Part shown: in pieces, positions 32,893 through 42,071 of the stretch
How the letters are laid out: every line of letters starts with the position of its first letter
Position numbering within the stretch: the first letter of the stretch is position 1
Program-made: the position numbers and the translations under genes
Notes under the pieces: generated by a model
Told to the model about the DNA's origin: nothing
Seen by the model: the letters and a program-made list of their open reading frames with translations, nothing else
The model's database searches: none
Assembly: GCF_004119445.1 (NCBI RefSeq)
Contig: NZ_QICI01000020.1
Coordinates: 1-43,649, forward strand
Reading direction: 5' to 3'
DNA: 43,649 nt
DNA from: Chryseobacterium sp. CH21
GTDB lineage: Bacteria > Bacteroidota > Bacteroidia > Flavobacteriales > Weeksellaceae

Positions 32893-35034
32893 ATGAAGAA
32901 ACAATTACTTTTAATTAGTTCTTTTGCTATTTCATTATTAAGCGCACAAAACAACGAAGAATTAAACAGACAGTTTGAAAGACAGAGAATAGAGAACAAT
33001 GATAAGTTTGATACTTATGTAGCTAAGCGGTTTGGCTCTGACAGAAGCCCTGAAATTTTAAAGCAGATTGAATTACAGAGAGCCACTCTGGCAGGTTTTT
33101 TACCAGACAACAGACCTTATTTTATGCAGGCCCATGATGGTGACCAAATTAAAAATTCCAATTCTGATTTTTTACAGGGAGGAAATATCACAGGGTTAAC
33201 AGGATCTTTTAACGGAGAAGGTATTAAGTTTACCATTTTTGACGGGAGTACTTCTTCCGGGGTAGCAAGAGTATTTGCAGGCCATGTTTTTTTCAACAAT
33301 CTTCCTAACAGAATTACGAATAAAGAAAGCAGTACCGTTAATTATGGCGATCACGCAACAGCTGTATCCAGTTTTATAGGCGCCAAAGACTATCCTTATA
33401 CGGTAACATTTACGAATGGAACAACCAGACAGGTTAATTTCAAAGGTATTGCCCCTAATTCTACCATTGATGCTTATGCTTTCGGATCTTCTATACTGGA
33501 TGGAGAAACAACACAAAAAACTGTATTTCAAAAGATTATTACAGCCCAGCCTAATATCTCTAACCACTCCTATGGAAGCAACCAGGGATGGGCAGATCCC
33601 CAGCTGATCAATAATGAACCTTCATGGGTTTGGAATGGGGCGTTTGCGAGCCCAAACACCTCTTATGACGCCCAGGGAACTTACCATACCAATGACAGGG
33701 ATTATGACCAAATTGTATACAACAATCCTTCATACATCATTGTAAAGTCTGCCGGAAATTCATTTGGTGAAGGACCTAGTGCCGCTACCAGTACTTATAA
33801 AAAATATTACAGAGACAATAGTGGTAATTTGGTTGAATTCGCTCCAACCGATACACTACCACAAAACAATTGTGCTCTTGGGTATGACTGTATAGGGATT
33901 GGTTCTCTTGGAAAGAACATCATTGTGGTAGGAGCTACGGATAGAATTACCACTAATGACGGAAGGTATACAGCTTCTTCAGATGTCATTCACTCCAGCT
34001 ATAGTAGTGCAGGACCAAGAGATGACGGAGGGATCAAGCCGGATATTACTACCGTGGGAACAGAAGTTGCCAGCGCATGGACTGATAATAATGCCACAGG
34101 AGGAAGTAAAATCGATATTGGAGACGGTACTTCCTATTCTGCCCCTGTAGTAACTGGTATTGTGGGGCTTTGGACACAAATTAACAAACAACTTTTTGCA
34201 GGAAATTTATTAAATGCTGCATCAGCAAAAACCCTAATGGTACACTCTGCAAAAGAAGCAGGTAACATTGGTCCTGACCCACAATTCGGATGGGGATTTA
34301 TCGATGCTAAAAAAGGAGCTGAGCTACTGGTAGGAAAATCCAACAACAGTATTATTTTTAATGATGAAACCTTAACCAGTGGAGTTGCTAATGTAAAAAC
34401 AGTAAAAGCATCAGGTTCAGAGCCTTTAAAAGTAACTATTTCATGGATAGATCCTGAGTTCACCAACTTTACGAATCAATGGAGTGACATTTACAACAAC
34501 AGAAATTCGAAGCTAGTTAATGATCTGGATCTGAAAATTACTGATACCACTACCAATACAGTTTACTATCCATGGAAATTAGATGCTAACAATCCAATGA
34601 CTCCAGCTACAAAAGGAGACAATATTGTAGACAACGTAGAACAGGTAGTAGTAGATACTCCTGTTGCAGGAAGAACTTATAAAATTGAGATCACCAACAA
34701 AGGCATCTTGAAAAATAACACAGGCGGAAATGCTCCTCAAAACTACTCTGTTATCGTAACAGGATTTACTGAGCTATTAGGAACCAAAGATATTTCCAAC
34801 CCTCTTAATAATCTTGCTATTTCGCCTACCATTACAAAAGATTTTACAAACGTTCTTAAAGCACCTAAAAAATCTACCTTCAATGTATATGATCTTACCG
34901 GTAAAAAATTACAAAGCGGTATCATCAATAATGACAAAGAACAGATCGATTTATCCACTTACACAAAAGGAATTTACATCATTGAAGTAAAAACAGACAA
35001 AGATGTTATTTCTAAAAAAGTGATCAAGGAATAG
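32893..35034 (+). CDS. Secreted S8 (subtilisin-like) serine protease with T9SS type A sorting domain
   Basis: A 713-residue secreted protease. The signal peptide is about 1-18 (ISLLSAQN). After a short pro-region (about 20-100), the S8 catalytic domain shows its triad in order: Asp117 in FTIFDGST, His154 in GDHATA, and Ser414 in DGTSYSAP. The oxyanion asparagine lies in SAGNSFG. HSYG and GPRDDGGIKPDITTVG are also typical of S8. A beta-rich C-terminal domain (about 490-620; VTISWIDPE, LVNDLDLKI) matches the P-domain-like region of flavobacterial subtilases. The type A sorting domain ends the protein (LAISPTIT, FNVYDLTGK, KGIYIIEVKT). Substrate unknown. It ends at a terminator that overlaps the next promoter. 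Confidence 0.93.
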   Translation: MKKQLLLISSFAISLLSAQNNEELNRQFERQRIENNDKFDTYVAKRFGSDRSPEILKQIELQRATLAGFLPDNRPYFMQAHDGDQIKNSNSDFLQGGNITGLTGSFNGEGIKFTIFDGSTSSGVARVFAGHVFFNNLPNRITNKESSTVNYGDHATAVSSFIGAKDYPYTVTFTNGTTRQVNFKGIAPNSTIDAYAFGSSILDGETTQKTVFQKIITAQPNISNHSYGSNQGWADPQLINNEPSWVWNGAFASPNTSYDAQGTYHTNDRDYDQIVYNNPSYIIVKSAGNSFGEGPSAATSTYKKYYRDNSGNLVEFAPTDTLPQNNCALGYDCIGIGSLGKNIIVVGATDRITTNDGRYTASSDVIHSSYSSAGPRDDGGIKPDITTVGTEVASAWTDNNATGGSKIDIGDGTSYSAPVVTGIVGLWTQINKQLFAGNLLNAASAKTLMVHSAKEAGNIGPDPQFGWGFIDAKKGAELLVGKSNNSIIFNDETLTSGVANVKTVKASGSEPLKVTISWIDPEFTNFTNQWSDIYNNRNSKLVNDLDLKITDTTTNTVYYPWKLDANNPMTPATKGDNIVDNVEQVVVDTPVAGRTYKIEITNKGILKNNTGGNAPQNYSVIVTGFTELLGTKDISNPLNNLAISPTITKDFTNVLKAPKKSTFNVYDLTGKKLQSGIINNDKEQIDLSTYTKGIYIIEVKTDKDVISKKVIKE

Positions 35035-35058
35035 CCTATATCTACAAAGATTTTCTAC

Positions 35059-35091
35059 AAAATACTAACAGTTGTTAGTATTTTGTTTTTT
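35059..35091 (+). terminator. Intrinsic terminator of the S8 protease gene, overlapping the next promoter
   Basis: A 12-bp perfect stem (AAAATACTAACA / TGTTAGTATTTT) with a 2-base loop, then GTTTTTTT. The region immediately continues into TATATTTG of the next promoter. Confidence 0.85.
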
Positions 35092-35095
35092 TGTG

Positions 35096-35103
35096 TATAT
35101 TTG
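35096..35103 (+). promoter_or_regulatory. -7 promoter element of the E1 alpha/beta gene
   Basis: TATATTTG, a full TAnnTTTG match, ends only 6 bases before the ATG at 35110. A TTG at 35072-35074, inside the terminator stem, is at a fitting -33 distance. The expected transcript start is at or next to the ATG. Confidence 0.6.
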
Positions 35104-35109
35104 CTTCCT

Positions 35110-37182
35110 ATGGAAAATGCACTTCACGAAAAAGTTTCTCAGGATATATTACTCAAAGCGTATAATCATATGATGCTGGCCAAAGCCATGGCCGATATTT
35201 ACGAAGAAAACAGAAATGTCTGTAAATATGTTCATAGCACATCAAGAGGCCACGAAGCTATTCAGCTTGCAACAGCCTATCAGCTGAAGAAAGAAGACTG
35301 GGTTTCTCCTTATTACAGAGATGAAAGTATTCTTCTGGGAATCGGTTTTGAACCTTATCAGTTAATGCTTCAATTACTGGCTAAAGCTGATGATCCTTTT
35401 TCTGGAGGAAGATCTTATTACTCCCACCCTTCAAGCAGGGATGAAAACAAACCTAAAATTGTTCACCAAAGCTCTGCAACCGGAATGCAGACTATCCCTA
35501 CTACAGGGGTAGCACAAGGAATCAAATATATTCAGGATTTCAATCTTCAGGAATTTGAAAATAATCCAGTTGTGGTATGCAGCCTTGGAGATAATTCTGT
35601 TACAGAAGGTGAAGTAAGTGAGGCATTACAGTTTGCAGCATTACATCAGCTTCCTATTATTTTCCTGGTTCAGGATAACGAATGGGGAATTTCTGTAACG
35701 AAGGATGAAGCAAGAACCTGCGATGCTTATGATTTTGTTGCAGGATTCACCGGATTAAGCAGAATGAGAGTAGATGGAACTGATTTCGTGGAAAGCTTTG
35801 AAGCCATGAAAAAGGCCGTAGATTTTGTAAGAACAGAAAGAAAACCTTTGGTTGTCTGCGCAAAGACTGTACTGATTGGCCATCACACTTCCGGAGTAAG
35901 AAGAGAATTCTATAGAGACGAAGAAGATTTAACAAAACATAGAGCTAAAGATCCGGGAGAAATCCTTAGAAAACATTTACTGGAATCAGGTGTTGATGAG
36001 GATCTTTTAAAGCAAATCACCAAAAAGGCTCGTCTTGAAGCCGAAGAAGCTTTTGAAAAAGCTAAAAACGCAGAAGATCCGAAGCCTGAAACCGTAATGC
36101 AGCACGTTTTTGCTCCTACTCCTATTAATGAGGAAACTGGAACACGTGAGCCTGCTAACGGAGAAAAAATCGTAATGGTAGATGCTGCCATCCATGCGAT
36201 ACAGGAATTGATGTGGAAGCACCCTGAAGCCCTTCTTTACGGACAGGATGTTGGAGAAAGAATTGGTGGGGTTTTCCGTGAGACCGTTACTTTAGGTAAA
36301 AAATTCGGAAGCAAAAGAGTCTTCAATACAGCCATTCAGGAAGCTTATATTATTGGATCTACAGCCGGAATGAGTGCTGTTGGATTAAAACCAATCGTTG
36401 AGGTTCAGTTTGCAGATTATATTTACCCGGGAATCAACCAGTTAATTACAGAGATTTCAAAATCCAACTATTTGAGTGGTGGAAAATTCCCTGTAAGCAA
36501 CATCATCCGTGTTCCTATCGGAGCTTATGGAGGTGGTGGTCCTTACCACAGTGGAAGTGTTGAAAGTATCTTAGCCAATATCAAAGGAATCAAAATAGCA
36601 TATCCAAGTAATGCTGCCGATTTTAAAGGCTTATTAAAAGCTGCTTATTATGATCCGAATCCGGTAGTAATGCTGGAACACAAAGGATTATACTGGAGTA
36701 AAGTTCCGGGAACTGAAGATGCTAAAACGATAGAACCGGCTGAAGACTATGTTCTTCCGTTTGGAAAAGGTAAAGTAATCATCGAAGCTGATAAGAATGA
36801 AACTGAAAAAGGCAGAACTTTATTGGTTGTAACTTACGGTATGGGAGTTTACTGGGCAAAAGAAGCCGCTAAGAATTTCAATGGAAGAGTTGAGGTAATT
36901 GACTTAAGAACATTGATTCCTCTGGACGAAGAGCTTGTTCTTGAAAGAGTAAAAGCACACGGAAAATGTATCGTTCTGACCGAAGAACAGCTTAACAACT
37001 CTTTTGCAGAAGCTTTCGCACACCGTATTTCCAAAAACTGCTTCAAGTATCTTGACGCACCTGTAGAAACAATGGGATCTCTGGATGTACCTGCCGTTCC
37101 TATCAATCTGGTGTTGGAAAAAGAAATGCTTCCCAATGCTGAAAAGCTCAGGAGTAAGATCGAAGAAATGCTGAAATATTAA
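35110..37182 (+). CDS. 2-oxo acid dehydrogenase E1 component, fused alpha and beta subunits
   Basis: A 690-residue protein from the chosen start (the frame is open nine codons further, but homologues begin at MENALHEKVS and the promoter lies within that extension). The alpha half (about 1-330) has the TPP-binding block GDNSVTEGEVSEALQFAA and NEWGISVT, plus HHTSGVRREFYRDEED. The beta half (about 350-690) has YGQDVGERIGGVFR, QEAYIIGSTAGMSAVG, VEVQFADYIYPGINQL, RVPIGAYGGGGPYHS and the C-terminal transketolase domain. The fused form is common in Bacteroidota. The substrate is probably branched-chain 2-oxo acids, but pyruvate cannot be excluded. E2 and E3 are not in the window. Confidence 0.9.
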   Translation: MENALHEKVSQDILLKAYNHMMLAKAMADIYEENRNVCKYVHSTSRGHEAIQLATAYQLKKEDWVSPYYRDESILLGIGFEPYQLMLQLLAKADDPFSGGRSYYSHPSSRDENKPKIVHQSSATGMQTIPTTGVAQGIKYIQDFNLQEFENNPVVVCSLGDNSVTEGEVSEALQFAALHQLPIIFLVQDNEWGISVTKDEARTCDAYDFVAGFTGLSRMRVDGTDFVESFEAMKKAVDFVRTERKPLVVCAKTVLIGHHTSGVRREFYRDEEDLTKHRAKDPGEILRKHLLESGVDEDLLKQITKKARLEAEEAFEKAKNAEDPKPETVMQHVFAPTPINEETGTREPANGEKIVMVDAAIHAIQELMWKHPEALLYGQDVGERIGGVFRETVTLGKKFGSKRVFNTAIQEAYIIGSTAGMSAVGLKPIVEVQFADYIYPGINQLITEISKSNYLSGGKFPVSNIIRVPIGAYGGGGPYHSGSVESILANIKGIKIAYPSNAADFKGLLKAAYYDPNPVVMLEHKGLYWSKVPGTEDAKTIEPAEDYVLPFGKGKVIIEADKNETEKGRTLLVVTYGMGVYWAKEAAKNFNGRVEVIDLRTLIPLDEELVLERVKAHGKCIVLTEEQLNNSFAEAFAHRISKNCFKYLDAPVETMGSLDVPAVPINLVLEKEMLPNAEKLRSKIEEMLKY

Positions 37183-37190
37183 ATAAATGA

Positions 37191-37218
37191 AACCTCTGAA
37201 AAATCAGAGGTTTTTTTT
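37191..37218 (+). terminator. Intrinsic terminator of the E1 alpha/beta gene
   Basis: A 9-bp perfect stem (AACCTCTGA / TCAGAGGTT), loop AAAA, T8 tract, eight bases after the stop. Confidence 0.92.
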
Positions 37219-37299
37219 ATTATTTTTAATAAACGGAATGGATGCCCTATTTTGGTATCTATTTTGTTTGTTTGCACACCAAAAATTCCACACAAATCT

Positions 37300-38331
37300 A
37301 TGATCACAACCAAATACGTCAATTATAAACAGGTTCTCAATCTTGCCGGTGTACATCTTATCTTAATCTCAATCTGGTGTACCCTGATTGCTGTTTTCTT
37401 TTATTTCTTCAACTGGCACTGGATGACAATTCCCTGGGTTCCTGTTGCATTGATTGGTACGGCAGAAGCGTTCCTTGTGGGTTTTAAAAACAACCAGGCC
37501 TATGACAGACTTTGGGAAGCCAGAAAAATCTGGGGCGGAATTGTGAATTCCAGCCGTTCATTTGCTTCAATGGTCTATGCTTTCGACACCAAAAATGAAG
37601 AAATTGGCGTTTTTGATCTTGAAGACCGCAAAAGAAGAATTGTTTATCGTCACATTGCATGGCTTTATACTTTCCGTGAACAGCTTTTGGTACCTACGGA
37701 ATGGGAGCATATCAGTAGAGAAAATAATAAATTCGGGAATATTAACCTAAGAAGAAACAGGCTGATTAAAGCAGGTTTTCCGGATTACGGAAGAGCCCCT
37801 ATTTTCCTTCACAAATATCTTTCGGAGGAAGAATATGAACTTAAAAACGATTATAAAAACTTCGCCACCTATCTTACTGCTCAGCAGGCAAAAGACATCA
37901 ATGAGCTTAAAAACATGGGAGCCATTACAGAATTCAACCAGACTCAGCTGCAAAATGCTCTGAATGAATTTTACAACTTCCAGGGGCAGGCAGAAAGAAT
38001 TAAGAAGTTCCCTTCTCCAAGACAGTTTGCCAGTACAGCTTTTGTTTTTAACATCCTGTTCATTATGCTGCTCCCGTTGGGATTAGTCAACGAATTTGCA
38101 AAATTGGGAGACTGGGGAATCTGGACCTCTATTCCTTTCTGTATCATTATCGGATGGATTTACATCATTATGGAACTCGTAGGAGATTATTCTGAAAACC
38201 CTTTCGCAGGATTGATGTTTGACGTTCCCATGCTTTCTATCTGCAGAACGATTGAAATAGATCTTCTTCAGATGAGTGGAGAAACAGATCTTCCGGATCC
38301 TATTGCCTCTAAACATGGAGTGTTGGTGTAA
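37300..38331 (+). CDS. Bestrophin-like (UPF0187) membrane channel family protein
   Basis: A 343-residue membrane protein from ATG 37300 (MITTKYVNYKQVL). The frame is open 16 codons further upstream, but only to a TTG, and homologues start at the chosen ATG. Bestrophin-family features are present: two N-terminal membrane helices (about 15-40 and 44-60) with IGTAEAFLVGFKNNQAYDRLWEAR, the family signature of the pore neck and following arginine-rich helix. Two later helices (about 260-300, containing LFIMLLPLGLVNEFA and CIIIGWIYIIME) and DYSENPFAG precede a cytosolic tail with the calcium-clasp-like segment. Bacterial bestrophins form pentameric cation or anion channels. The ion here is unknown. 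Confidence 0.88.
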   Translation: MITTKYVNYKQVLNLAGVHLILISIWCTLIAVFFYFFNWHWMTIPWVPVALIGTAEAFLVGFKNNQAYDRLWEARKIWGGIVNSSRSFASMVYAFDTKNEEIGVFDLEDRKRRIVYRHIAWLYTFREQLLVPTEWEHISRENNKFGNINLRRNRLIKAGFPDYGRAPIFLHKYLSEEEYELKNDYKNFATYLTAQQAKDINELKNMGAITEFNQTQLQNALNEFYNFQGQAERIKKFPSPRQFASTAFVFNILFIMLLPLGLVNEFAKLGDWGIWTSIPFCIIIGWIYIIMELVGDYSENPFAGLMFDVPMLSICRTIEIDLLQMSGETDLPDPIASKHGVLV

Positions 38332-38531
38332 TTCCTAAGGTATCATTTTAAGCAAAAAATGAATTTAAGAATCATTAAAAAAATTTAAAATATCCAACAA
38401 AATATATTTTAAAAGTTCATTGTTTTTCATAATTTAGAGGCATTGAAAGCATAAGCGATGTTAATCCATCCGGATTGATTTAGCTTTTACTTGTTCATTA
38501 GCTAATCCATTTATCCCTTCTTTTTTAAACA

Positions 38532-39617
38532 ATGAGATCCAAGCAACTCCTGCAGGCTTTGACAATGCTTTGTCTTACCCTATTCTGCACCAAAGTGAAG
38601 TCACAGGCAGCCTTCAACAAAGAATTACCGAAGGAATTTTCAGAGAAATTCACCAAAGAAATTAATGACAGCATTCCTTCTCTGGGATCTTTCATTGTTT
38701 CACAAAATAATAAGGTAATATATGAGCAGTATTTTCACGGAGCGAACAAAGAAACTATTTTCAGTATAAAATCGGTTACGAAAAGTATTGTCTCTGTACT
38801 CGCAGGAATTGCACAGGATAAAAACATACTTCCCAACCTCAACACTCCGGTTTTAAAAATCCTTCCGGAATACAATATTTCAAGAAGCAGTTTTAAAAAC
38901 ATCTCCAATATTGAAGGAAAGGTAGCTCATGACTCCATCAGAAATACATTAACATTAAAAAATCTGTTGACCATGCAAGGCGGTTTTGACTGGGTTGAAA
39001 ATTCAAAAATTTCAACAGCGATGTCTTTTTCCGGTGATCCCGTAAAATTTGTACTGGATCTGCCTTTTGAAGAATATCCGGGAACTGTATTTAATTATAA
39101 CAGTGGTGAAACCCATCTTTTTGGGGCTGCTTTGGCAAAAATTGTAAAGACGAATCTGAAACAATTTGCTGCAGAAAATCTTTTTAGACCTTTAAAAATG
39201 AATACGCCACGATGGGATACAGATTCTATGAACAGAAATATCGGTGGTTCGGAAATGTTTATGAAGCCTGAAGATCTGCTGAAATTTGGTACTATGATTC
39301 TGAATAACGGAAAATTTAGCGGCAAACAGGTAGTTTCTTCAAAATGGATTCAGGAATCTACAGCTGAACATGCAAAGCTGGATTCATGGGATGTAATGCC
39401 CAATGCCAATGGATACGGTTATTACTGGTGGAGAAGAAAAACCAACGGACATCAGGCTTTTGTAGCAACCGGATATGGCGGCCAGCTTATCTGTGTCATA
39501 CCTGATTTAAAGATGGTCATTGTAACCACCTGCTTTCTGAATGACAAAAACAAAGGCAGAACCGAAATCAAAAGACTTCACTATTTCATTGATAAAATGA
39601 CTAAAGAAAATCTGTAA
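38532..39617 (+). CDS. Exported serine hydrolase of the class C beta-lactamase family
   Basis: A 361-residue protein. The signal peptide covers about 1-24 (MLCLTLFCTKVKSQA). The active-site SxxK is Ser81-Val-Thr-Lys84 (FSIKSVTKSIVS), and the YxN-like motif is Tyr189-Asn-Ser191 (FNYNSGETHLFG). The late HQAFVATGYGGQ segment corresponds to the third motif region (KTG/HxG-type) near residue 310. Fold and length fit penicillin-binding-protein-like esterases, D-alanyl-peptidases and class C beta-lactamases. Substrate cannot be told from sequence. The 200 bases upstream hold no gene. It is convergent with the Lrp gene 24 bases away. Confidence 0.88.
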   Translation: MRSKQLLQALTMLCLTLFCTKVKSQAAFNKELPKEFSEKFTKEINDSIPSLGSFIVSQNNKVIYEQYFHGANKETIFSIKSVTKSIVSVLAGIAQDKNILPNLNTPVLKILPEYNISRSSFKNISNIEGKVAHDSIRNTLTLKNLLTMQGGFDWVENSKISTAMSFSGDPVKFVLDLPFEEYPGTVFNYNSGETHLFGAALAKIVKTNLKQFAAENLFRPLKMNTPRWDTDSMNRNIGGSEMFMKPEDLLKFGTMILNNGKFSGKQVVSSKWIQESTAEHAKLDSWDVMPNANGYGYYWWRRKTNGHQAFVATGYGGQLICVIPDLKMVIVTTCFLNDKNKGRTEIKRLHYFIDKMTKENL

Positions 39618-39640
39618 TCAGTCACGAAATTTTTCAAAAT

Positions 39641-40099
39641 TTATAATACGATGGCCGTTGTGTTTTTCACTTCGGAAATCATAAATGAGCTGTGTGTACT
39701 GGCGATATGCTGAAGTGTCGTAAGTTTCGTCAGCATAAAGCTTCGGTAGTCTTCAATATCTTTCACCCCTATTTTAAGAATGTAATCATAATCACCACTC
39801 ACGTGGAAGCATTCTGTAACCTCCTGAAGATCCATCACTTCTTTTTCAAACTGCAGTACAAATTCCTTCTTGTGCTGACTTAGTTTTACATGACACAGAA
39901 CTATAAAATTTTTCTTAACTTTACTCCTGTCCAGCAAGGCAACATATTTTGAAATAACGCCTGCGTTTTCAAGCTTTTTCACACGCTCATAAACAGCTGT
40001 AACCGACAATCCAAGCTTACCGGACAGCTCTTTGGTGGTTTGCTTACAATCTTCCTGTAAAAAAAGTAACAGTTTCTTATCTGTTTCGTCAAGTTCCAT
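39641..40099 (-). CDS. Lrp/AsnC family transcriptional regulator
   Basis: A 152-residue regulator. The N-terminal winged helix-turn-helix (about 1-55) contains LQEDCKQTTKELSGKLGLSV and VYERVKKLENAGVI. The C-terminal RAM ligand-binding domain (about 65-145) contains VKLSQHKKEFVLQFE and VTECFHVSGDYDYILKI. The family forms octamers and often senses amino acids. It is divergent from a methionine gamma-lyase-type gene over a 157-base gap, a layout typical of Lrp-type regulators with their target. That pairing is inferred. Confidence 0.92.
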   Translation of the reverse strand: MELDETDKKLLLFLQEDCKQTTKELSGKLGLSVTAVYERVKKLENAGVISKYVALLDRSKVKKNFIVLCHVKLSQHKKEFVLQFEKEVMDLQEVTECFHVSGDYDYILKIGVKDIEDYRSFMLTKLTTLQHIASTHSSFMISEVKNTTAIVL

Positions 40100-40130
40100 A
40101 GATATTTTTTTGGTAAAAATTTAATAATAT

Positions 40131-40138
40131 CGAAGATA
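40131..40138 (-). promoter_or_regulatory. Possible -7 element of the Lrp gene
   Basis: The minus strand reads TATCTTCG, one mismatch from TAnnTTTG, 32 bases before the ATG at 40099. Confidence 0.3.
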
Positions 40139-40256
40139 CTAAATATTTTTTCTAAATAAACAATATTTTACAGTTTTATATTCTATAAATTCAAATTTAT
40201 ATTGTAATTATTAGGAAATTAATGCAAATTGGGACAATAAAATAAGAACAATATTT

Positions 40257-41486
40257 ATGGAAAACTTTAACGCAGCCAACGAGATCCAGGATCTTCAGTA
40301 TTTTGGTGAATTCGGAGGAGTGAATCCCTCTATCTCTGACAGCTCTACCTATACATTTCTTTCTGCAAAGACCATGTTTGATACTTTCGAAGGAAATGCG
40401 GAAGGATGCTATCTGTACTCAAGACATTCATCACCCATGAATCTTTATCTGGCCCAGGCTCTTGCCAAGCTGGAAAACACAGAATCTGCCAATGTTACAG
40501 CATCTGGAATGGGAGCTATTACTTCTGTCCTAATGCAGGTGTGCAAAAGTGGCGACCATATTATTTCAAGCAGAACGATCTACGGAGGAACTTATGCTTT
40601 TCTTAAAAACTTCTTGCCTCAGTTTAATGTAGCAACTACATTTGTTGATATCAACAATTTTGAGTCTATAGAAAAAGCAATCACTCCTAATACAAAAGTG
40701 ATCTATTGTGAAAGTGTAAGTAACCCGCTTCTTGAAGTAGCAGACCTTAGAAAACTTTCCGAAATCTGTAAAAAACATAATCTGAAGCTGATTGTGGATA
40801 ATACCTTCTCTCCTCTTTCTATCTCTCCTACTTTATTCGGGGCTGATGTAGTGATTCACAGTTTGACAAAGTTCATCAACGGAAGCAGTGATACGGTAGG
40901 AGGAGTATATTGTGCAAGTCAGGCATTCATTGATGATACTAAAAATGTAAACTCCGGAGCTTGTATGCTTCTTGGTCCAACCATGGACAGCTTAAGATCT
41001 TCAAGTATTTTAAAAAATCTGAGAACATTACACATCAGAATCAAACAGCATAGTCATAATGCAATGTACCTTGCCGAAAGATTTGAAAAAGACGGATTAA
41101 AAGTATCTTATCCCGGATTGCCATCTCATAAAAACCATGAATTAATGAAAAGCATGATTCATGAAGAATACGGATACGGAGGATTATTGACTCTGGATGC
41201 CGGAACAACAGAAAAAGCAAACGAACTGATGGAACTGATGCAGACAGAAAATCTGGGGTATCTTGCCGTGAGCTTAGGGTTCTATAAAACCTTATTCTCA
41301 TGCTCAGGAAAATCTACCTCATCTGAAATCCCTGAAGAAGAAAGAGCCTCCATAGGTATTTCCGACGGACTAATCAGATTCTCCATCGGTCTTGACCACG
41401 ATATTAAAAGAACTTACCAGAAAATGAAGGAGTGTATGCTGAAAGTAGGAGTTCTCAACCACTATGAAAACATTTCTATCATCTAA
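40257..41486 (+). CDS. PLP-dependent methionine gamma-lyase / cystathionine gamma-synthase family enzyme
   Basis: A 409-residue fold-type I PLP enzyme of the Cys/Met metabolism family. Visible blocks: CYLYSRHSSPMNLYLAQALAKLE, then ATASGMGAI-type ASGMGAITS (phosphate binding), YGGTYAFLKNFLP (stacking Tyr), DNTFSPLSISPTLFGADVVIHSLTKFINGSSD with the PLP lysine Lys205, and late FSCSGKSTSSEI and GLIRFSIGLDHD. It could cleave methionine to methanethiol, ammonia and 2-oxobutyrate, or act in trans-sulfuration; the two cannot be separated by eye. The divergent Lrp-type gene is its probable regulator. A strong terminator follows. Confidence 0.88.
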   Translation: MENFNAANEIQDLQYFGEFGGVNPSISDSSTYTFLSAKTMFDTFEGNAEGCYLYSRHSSPMNLYLAQALAKLENTESANVTASGMGAITSVLMQVCKSGDHIISSRTIYGGTYAFLKNFLPQFNVATTFVDINNFESIEKAITPNTKVIYCESVSNPLLEVADLRKLSEICKKHNLKLIVDNTFSPLSISPTLFGADVVIHSLTKFINGSSDTVGGVYCASQAFIDDTKNVNSGACMLLGPTMDSLRSSSILKNLRTLHIRIKQHSHNAMYLAERFEKDGLKVSYPGLPSHKNHELMKSMIHEEYGYGGLLTLDAGTTEKANELMELMQTENLGYLAVSLGFYKTLFSCSGKSTSSEIPEEERASIGISDGLIRFSIGLDHDIKRTYQKMKECMLKVGVLNHYENISII

Positions 41487-41495
41487 ATTTATTGT

Positions 41496-41528
41496 AAAAG
41501 GCTGTTTCGTTTGAAACAGCCTTTTTTT
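41496..41528 (+). terminator. Intrinsic terminator of the PLP enzyme gene
   Basis: A 13-bp perfect stem (AAAAGGCTGTTTC / GAAACAGCCTTTT) with loop GTTT and a T7 tract, 9 bases after the stop. Confidence 0.92.
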
Positions 41529-41568
41529 ATTTTCTTGTCCCGTCCTGAAATATGATTCAATCCTGTTA

Positions 41569-41590
41569 CCACACGAAAGGATTCGTGTGG
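41569..41590. repeat. GC-rich hairpin downstream of the RHS remnant
   Basis: A perfect 9-bp stem (CCACACGAA / TTCGTGTGG) with a 4-base loop and no T-tract on either side. It sits between the PLP enzyme terminator and the RHS remnant. A 13-base direct repeat (GACTTACCCTTTT near 41630 and 41647) is close by. It could be a remnant of an insertion element or a recombination site. Confidence 0.4.
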
Positions 41591-41649
41591 GAGTTGGGAT
41601 TAGGGTTTTAATTCAACAACATTACTGGAGACTTACCCTTTTTGAGGAC

Positions 41650-42071
41650 TTACCCTTTTGGTAAACTTCCATTAGGAACTTTCTGGTGAGGATTAAAGCT
41701 GCCTCCTAACATCTGCCACATATAAGAACCACCAGGTGGTTCTCCATCCCTTCGTAAGGAACAGGGACGGCTTTTCTTCCATCAGGATCTATAAAGTTTA
41801 CAGGATTGCTGGCTGCATAATGATAAGGGCTAAACCTTCTGCTTGTTTCAGTCAATGGGTCAATAACACCCCATCGGCCAATGTCGGCTATATACATTCT
41901 GGCACCGTAGTCATTCCATCCGGTTTCCTTTTGTAATTCTTTACTGTTATACTGGTAATTATAAGATGGGTTACCTTCTATAGTATTATACCCTGAATGC
42001 TTTAATCCAAAAGGATAATAATTGTTTTCTTCAAGAGCTTCTGCGCTGTTTTTAGTAAAACTTATTTTAAT
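41650..42071 (-). pseudogene. Orphan RHS-repeat core remnant with an alternative short C-terminal tip
   Basis: The minus-strand frame opens right after a stop (42072-42074) with no start codon or promoter. It reads EALEENNYYPFGLKHSGYN, then [38 protein letters not shown] and NFIDPDGRK, the standard end of an RHS core domain. After DGRK the frame ends early at 41706. Adding one G to the GGG at 41748-41750 opens a second frame ending at 41650 (GEPPGGSYMWQMLGGSF, then NPHQKVPNGSLPKG), a typical tip. The N-terminal bulk of the protein is missing. This is a displaced RHS 3' end, as produced by cassette recombination at RHS loci. Confidence 0.75.
41770..41907. repeat. 138-bp direct repeat, copy 1 (RHS core end)
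   Basis: Diverged direct copy of 43512-43649, same length with no visible gaps, covering the conserved TGWNDYGARMY(I/M)ADIGRWG to DPDGRKA coding segment. Shared RHS core sequence is the usual substrate for recombination between tip cassettes. Confidence 0.85.

Noticed and set aside
37252..37299. Longer start for the bestrophin-like protein.
   Set aside because: The extension begins at a TTG right after the terminator region and has no family resemblance. ATG 37300 gives the usual N-terminus.
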